This document shows positions 21,979 to 25,789 of a stretch of 25,789 bases of DNA, piece after piece (position 1 is the first letter of the stretch; each line of letters begins with the position of its first letter). The translations under genes and the position numbers were made by a program. Origin of the DNA: an uncultured Bulleidia sp. (GTDB lineage Bacteria > Bacillota_I > Bacilli_A > Erysipelotrichales > Erysipelotrichaceae); contig CAKVLT010000020.1 in NCBI GenBank assembly GCA_934757945.1, positions 1-25,789 of the forward strand. Reading direction: 5' to 3'. The notes below the pieces were generated by a model, which worked only from the letters and a program-made list of their open reading frames with translations, was not told the DNA's origin and did not search any database.

Positions 21979-23953
21979 TTCTCATTCCTTTGAGCTTGTC
22001 TCAAAATTTAAGCCTACCGGAGATCAGCCACAGGCTATTGATGCACTTGTAAAAGGACTGAGTGAAGGGAAGAAACAACAGGTTCTGGAAGGTGCTACAG
22101 GTACAGGTAAGACTTTTACAATGGCTAATATCATTGAAAAAGTAAACAGGCCTACTTTAATTTTTTCGCATAATAAAACACTTGCAGGTCAGTTGTATGG
22201 AGAGTTTAAAGAACTGTTTCCAAAGAACAGAGTGGAATTCTTTGTGTCCAATTTTGACTATTATCAGCCAGAGGCGTATATGCCAAAAAATGATATGTAT
22301 ATTGAAAAAACAGCCGCAATCAATGAAGAGCTGGATATGTTCAGAGAAAGTGCACTGAATTCGCTTCTGGAAAGACATGACACAATTGTTGTTGCCTCTG
22401 TTGCATGCATTTATGCCGCAAGTGATCCAGCACAATATGCAGATATGTTTTTTACATTACGTGTGGGTGAAACTTATGACAGAGATTCACTTATGAGAAG
22501 ACTTGTAGAGCTTCAGTACAGACGCAATGACGTAGAAAGAGGCAGAGGTACTGTAAGAGTCAGAGGAGATATTCTTGAAATTACACCTTCATGGACTGAT
22601 CAGTTTACAATACGTGTAGAGTTGTTCGGTGATGAGGTTGAAAGAATCAGTGAGGTAGATCCTCTGACAGGCAAAATGCTTCAGGCATATGCTTTTTATA
22701 ATATTTTCCCTGCAAGCGGTTATGCGCGTAGTAAAGCGAGCATGTTGCGAGCATGTGATGATATAGAAAAAGAACTGGAAGAAAGATTACAATTTTTTGA
22801 AGATCAGGGAAAGGCCTTGGAAAAGGAAAGACTTGAGCAAAGAACAAGATTTGATCTTGAGGCCTTAAGAGAAAATGGATATTGTGCGGGTATAGAAAAC
22901 TATTCCATGCATATTGATGGCAGAAAGACAGGCCAGAGACCATGGAATCTTTTTGATTATTTTCCAAAAGACTTTCTGATGTTTGTGGATGAAAGCCATG
23001 TGTCACTTCCTCAGATACGAGGCATGTATAATGGTGACAGGCAAAGAAAACAGACTTTAGTGGAGTATGGTTTCAGACTGCCAAGTGCTCTAGATAATCG
23101 CCCTATGCGATTTGATGAATTTGAACAAATACGTCCTCAGGTAATTTATTGTTCTGCAACCCCTGGAGAATATGAACTGGAACAGGTTGATGATCAGGTG
23201 GTTGAACAGATTATTCGTCCGACCGGTCTATTGGATCCTAAAATAGAAGTCAGACCGACACAGGGACAAATTGACGATATCTGTATGGAACTGGATAAGC
23301 GTATTCAGAAAAATGAAAGAGTTATGATTACTACGCTCACAGTGAAGATGGCAGAAGATCTTACAGAATATCTGAAAGAAAGAAATTATAAAGTTGCCTA
23401 TCTTCATCATGAAACCAAAACGTTGGAAAGAACTGAAACAATCAGAGATTTAAGACTGGGGAAAGTAGATGTCCTTGTGGGTATTAATTTATTACGAGAA
23501 GGTCTGGATATCCCGGAAGTATCTCTTGTATGTATTCTTGATGCGGATAAAGAAGGCTTTTTGAGATCAAAGAGATCTTTAATACAGACTATAGGAAGAG
23601 CTGCCAGAAATGAACATGGAAAAGTCATACTCTATGGCGATATAATGACGGACTCCATGAGAGAAGCAATAAGTGAAACAAACAGAAGAAGAAAAATCCA
23701 GCAAGAGTATAATCTTGTTCATCATATTACTCCGCATACAGTGAAGAAGAATATTTCTGATGCAATACGTGGAGTGGAAACGAAAGAAATGGCTTCTAAG
23801 TATATGAAGAAGCATTCTAAAGTATCCAAGAAGGACAAGACTTCATTGATTGAAAGTATGGAAAAAGAAATGAAAGAAGCAGCAAGATCTTTAGATTTTG
23901 AAAGAGCAGCTCAGTTACGAGATATGATATTTGAACTGAAATCTGAAGAATAA
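21971..23953 (+). CDS. uvrB: Excinuclease ABC subunit B
   Basis: 660 residues, the normal length. It begins with FELVSKFKPTGDQPQAIDAL, Walker A is GATGTGKT (41-48), and the beta-hairpin segment YYQPEAYMPKNDMYIEK holds the DNA strand. The central motif DESHVSLPQIRGMYNGD and the C-terminal helicase motifs LREGLDIPEVSLV and QTIGRAARN are all present. A UVR domain closes the protein (MEKEMKEAARSLDFERAAQL). UvrB verifies DNA damage after loading by UvrA and recruits UvrC. The start overlaps the S41 gene by 8 bases, and GGAGGT in the end of that gene acts as the ribosome-binding site. uvrA, often adjacent in Bacillota, is not here. Confidence 0.97.
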   Translation: MDNSHSFELVSKFKPTGDQPQAIDALVKGLSEGKKQQVLEGATGTGKTFTMANIIEKVNRPTLIFSHNKTLAGQLYGEFKELFPKNRVEFFVSNFDYYQPEAYMPKNDMYIEKTAAINEELDMFRESALNSLLERHDTIVVASVACIYAASDPAQYADMFFTLRVGETYDRDSLMRRLVELQYRRNDVERGRGTVRVRGDILEITPSWTDQFTIRVELFGDEVERISEVDPLTGKMLQAYAFYNIFPASGYARSKASMLRACDDIEKELEERLQFFEDQGKALEKERLEQRTRFDLEALRENGYCAGIENYSMHIDGRKTGQRPWNLFDYFPKDFLMFVDESHVSLPQIRGMYNGDRQRKQTLVEYGFRLPSALDNRPMRFDEFEQIRPQVIYCSATPGEYELEQVDDQVVEQIIRPTGLLDPKIEVRPTQGQIDDICMELDKRIQKNERVMITTLTVKMAEDLTEYLKERNYKVAYLHHETKTLERTETIRDLRLGKVDVLVGINLLREGLDIPEVSLVCILDADKEGFLRSKRSLIQTIGRAARNEHGKVILYGDIMTDSMREAISETNRRRKIQQEYNLVHHITPHTVKKNISDAIRGVETKEMASKYMKKHSKVSKKDKTSLIESMEKEMKEAARSLDFERAAQLRDMIFELKSEE

Positions 23954-23954
23954 G

Positions 23955-23984
23955 CTGACAGGAATTATGAAAGGACCGTATAAT
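23955..23984 (+). promoter_or_regulatory. Promoter giving a probably leaderless aminotransferase transcript
   Basis: CTGACA (23955-23960), an 18-base spacer and TATAAT (23979-23984) form the best-matching -35/-10 pair in the window. Six bases (ACTACT) separate the hexamer from ATG 23991. It begins two bases after the uvrB stop. Confidence 0.65.
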
Positions 23985-23990
23985 ACTACT

Positions 23991-25169
23991 ATGTTAAATT
24001 ACGACGAATTAATAACGGAAAATGCAAAAAAAATGAAACCGAGTGGCATCCGTAAATTTTTTGACCTTGTTTCAGAAATGCCAGAGTGTATTTCTCTTGG
24101 TGTCGGTGAACCGGATTTTCAAACCCCCTGGGCAATTCGTGCTGCTGCCATTGACTCTCTGGATATGGGGAAAACAAAATATACCTCTAACGCAGGATTG
24201 AAAGAACTTCGCGAAAAGATTGCTGAAGTTATGAATCAAAGATATGGATTAAATTATACAGAAGATGAAGTGCTTGTTACAGTCGGAGGGTCTGAAGCAA
24301 TTGATCTGGCAATAAGAATGTTAGTCGCCCCGGGTGATGAGGTGATTATCCCAGAACCATGTTATGTAAGTTATGATCCGATTACCACATTAACAGGTGG
24401 GAAAGCAATAGCTATTAAAACTACAGCGGAAACCGGCTTTAGAGTTACTGCTCAGCAAATTAAAGAAAAGATCAGTGACAGAACTAAATTGTTAGTTTTA
24501 TCATATCCGAATAATCCAACCGGAGCGATTCTGGAACATTCTGAACTTGTGGAAATTGCGGAAGTATTAAAAGATACGAATGTTATTGTTCTTTCTGATG
24601 AAATTTATGCAGAACTAACTTATGGAGCAAAGCATGAAAGTATAGCTTCTATTGAAGGAATGAGAGAGCGGACTATTGTTGTGAATGGTTTTTCAAAGAC
24701 ATTTTCGATGACCGGATGGAGATTGGGGTTTGCTATGGGACCTAAGAAAATGATTCAGATGATGACTAAGATTCATCAGTCATGCATTATGTGTGCACCA
24801 ACAACTTCTCAGAATGCGGCTGTTACGGCTTTGGAATCATGTTGGGAAAATGTAGATGAGATGCATGAAGAATACAATAGAAGAAGAGAATACTGTGTCA
24901 GAAAACTAAATGAAATGGGACTATATACCTTTGAGCCAAGGGGTGCGTTTTATGTTTTTCCAGATATTCGCAGCTCTGGGATGGATAGCGATACCTTTTG
25001 CAATATGTTATTAAAAGAACAACATGTCGCAATTATTCCAGGTACTGCTTTTGGTGAAAGCGGGGAAGGATTTGCAAGAATATCGTATGCATACAGTTTA
25101 AAACACCTTCAGGAAGCAATGAAACGTATCAGAATATTCCTGGATGAACATAAAAATGGAGGAAAATAA
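23991..25169 (+). CDS. PLP-dependent class I/II aminotransferase (aspartate/aromatic type)
   Basis: 392 residues of fold type I aminotransferases. Features in order: KPSGIRKFFDL, LGVGEPDFQTPW, TKYTSNAGLKELREKI, VTVGGSEAIDLAIRML, SYPNNPTGA, SDEIYAELTYG and the PLP lysine K236 in NGFSKTFSMTGWRLGF; the carboxylate-binding Arg is in GFARISYAYS. It transfers amino groups between an amino acid and 2-oxoglutarate; the preferred substrate is not decidable by eye. The frame is open to ATG 23967, but the internal TATAAT at 23979 and the family N-terminus favour ATG 23991. The Lrp-type regulator gene begins one base after the stop, so the two are coexpressed. Confidence 0.92.
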   Translation: MLNYDELITENAKKMKPSGIRKFFDLVSEMPECISLGVGEPDFQTPWAIRAAAIDSLDMGKTKYTSNAGLKELREKIAEVMNQRYGLNYTEDEVLVTVGGSEAIDLAIRMLVAPGDEVIIPEPCYVSYDPITTLTGGKAIAIKTTAETGFRVTAQQIKEKISDRTKLLVLSYPNNPTGAILEHSELVEIAEVLKDTNVIVLSDEIYAELTYGAKHESIASIEGMRERTIVVNGFSKTFSMTGWRLGFAMGPKKMIQMMTKIHQSCIMCAPTTSQNAAVTALESCWENVDEMHEEYNRRREYCVRKLNEMGLYTFEPRGAFYVFPDIRSSGMDSDTFCNMLLKEQHVAIIPGTAFGESGEGFARISYAYSLKHLQEAMKRIRIFLDEHKNGGK

Positions 25170-25170
25170 T

Positions 25171-25656
25171 ATGAATTCTTTACAATTATTGCATATTTTA
25201 GAAAATGATCCGGCAAGCAGAATTGATGATCTGGCAGATATATTGAATGAATCTGTGGAAAATGTAAAAAAAGAAAAAAATAAATTAGAAGAAGACAAAA
25301 TCATTTGCGGATATCATACAGTAATTAACTGGGATAAAACAAATGAAGATGTTTGTGAGGCAGTAATATTAGTCAGTGCAAAACCTGAAACTTGCAGAGG
25401 ATATGATAGAGTTGCAGAGAAAATAGCCAGACTGGACGAAGTGACAGACCTCTATCTCATGAGTGGAGAAAATGAATTTTATGTAAAAGTAAAGGATAAG
25501 ACAATGAGGCAGATTGCAGATTTCGTTGGATCACGACTTGCACCTGTTGAAGGGGTCCAAAGAACCATTACATGCTTTATATTGAAAAAATACAAAGTAG
25601 ATGGTATTAATCTTGAATTTGAAAAAGAAAAAGATGAAAGAATACAAATAAGTTAA
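25171..25656 (+). CDS. Lrp/AsnC-family transcriptional regulator
   Basis: 161 residues. The N-terminal winged helix-turn-helix covers about residues 3-55 (LQLLHILENDPASRIDDLAD, then EDKIICGYHTVINW). The C-terminal RAM/effector domain has VCEAVILVSAKPE, RLDEVTDLYLMSGENEFYVK and GVQRTITCFILKKYK. Members bind amino acids and form octameric discs that bind DNA. Placement after an aminotransferase suggests it senses an amino acid or keto acid linked to that enzyme. ATG 25171, with GGAGGAA nine bases upstream, is the correct start; upstream in-frame codons lie inside the aminotransferase gene. It is followed by a terminator. Confidence 0.92.
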   Translation: MNSLQLLHILENDPASRIDDLADILNESVENVKKEKNKLEEDKIICGYHTVINWDKTNEDVCEAVILVSAKPETCRGYDRVAEKIARLDEVTDLYLMSGENEFYVKVKDKTMRQIADFVGSRLAPVEGVQRTITCFILKKYKVDGINLEFEKEKDERIQIS

Positions 25657-25660
25657 GATC

Positions 25661-25690
25661 AAAGCCGGTAAAAAATTTGCAGGTTTTTTT
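25661..25690 (+). terminator. Intrinsic terminator after the Lrp/AsnC gene
   Basis: AAAGCC (25661-25666) pairs with GGTTTT (25682-25687); after one G-A mismatch GTAAA (25668-25672) pairs with TTTGC (25676-25680) around AAA. Further T residues follow to 25690. Confidence 0.65.
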
Positions 25691-25717
25691 GTGCTGAAAG
25701 TGCGAAAATGCGCACAA
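25689..25717. repeat. Inverted repeat downstream of the Lrp/AsnC gene
   Basis: TTGTGC (25689-25694) and GCACAA (25712-25717) form a perfect six-base inverted repeat, and inside it GTGCG (25700-25704) and CGCAC (25711-25715) form a second, competing one. It could be an operator or leader hairpin for the next gene beyond the window. The remaining bases to 25789 are purine-rich with a GGAGGGGGG stretch but no start codon. Confidence 0.4.
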
Positions 25718-25789
25718 TGAAAAAGAACGATAAATAAAGGGAAAAAGGATTAATAAGGAAGGAGGGGGGCAAAAATAAGGTAAGAGAAA

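Noticed and set aside
23967..23990. Aminotransferase start at ATG 23967
   Set aside because: It has only a weak GGA upstream, the extra residues are not part of the family, and a good -35/-10 pair ends six bases before 23991.
1..25789. CRISPR array, tRNA or rRNA genes, prophage
   Set aside because: No regularly spaced repeats, tRNA-like cloverleaves, ribosomal RNA sequence or phage structural genes were seen; the only mobile element is the intron fragment.

Overview
The window looks like a chromosomal stretch of a low-GC Bacillota (Firmicutes). An Erysipelotrichia- or Clostridia-type gut anaerobe is my best guess, from gene content only: an iron-sulfur L-serine dehydratase, a Trp T-box in front of a TrpXYZ-type transporter, an ftsEX-S41 peptidase-uvrB cluster, and a TetM-like GTPase fused to a YacP/NYN nuclease. 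The genetic code is standard: UGA is used as a stop and UGG as Trp.

Layout. At 1-435 lies the 3' end of a group II intron (reverse transcriptase C-terminus, domain V and domain VI with its bulged A), abutting the terminator of the minus-strand SNF2 helicase gene (473-3688). Divergent from it runs a plus-strand unit: DUF1294 membrane protein, DUF4186 protein, sdaAB, sdaAA and a family 1 glycosidase, closed by a strong terminator at 7438-7478. Next comes the GTPase-NYN fusion (7490) with a translationally coupled ROK-family gene (9961). A second unit follows: a degenerate flavodoxin-like protein, an unrecognised partner, a GIY-YIG/DUF2075 helicase and a MazG-like pyrophosphohydrolase (10873-13850).

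An intergenic stretch of about 400 bases holds a T-box leader with a UGG specifier. It controls a three-gene ABC transporter (binding lipoprotein, permease, ATPase; 14252-16993), with a YbaK-type deacylase gene behind it. A minus-strand VanZ-like gene overlaps the ybaK 3' end and shares a compact divergent promoter region with a YitT-family gene. Then come ftsE-ftsX, a terminator, an S41 peptidase with a C-terminal peptidoglycan-binding domain, uvrB, an aspartate-type aminotransferase and an Lrp/AsnC regulator with a terminator.

Three things stand out. (1) The translational GTPase fused to a Rae1/YacP-like nuclease joins two modules that each act at the ribosomal A site. (2) Six gene starts have a -10 hexamer 6-7 bases before the ATG and no usable Shine-Dalgarno, which suggests leaderless transcripts; two divergent promoter pairs share the same 12-base spacing between opposed -10 boxes. 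(3) The nuclease-helicase plus MazG pair is a candidate nucleic-acid stress or defence module. Function assignments rest on sequence motifs read by eye; no database search was possible.
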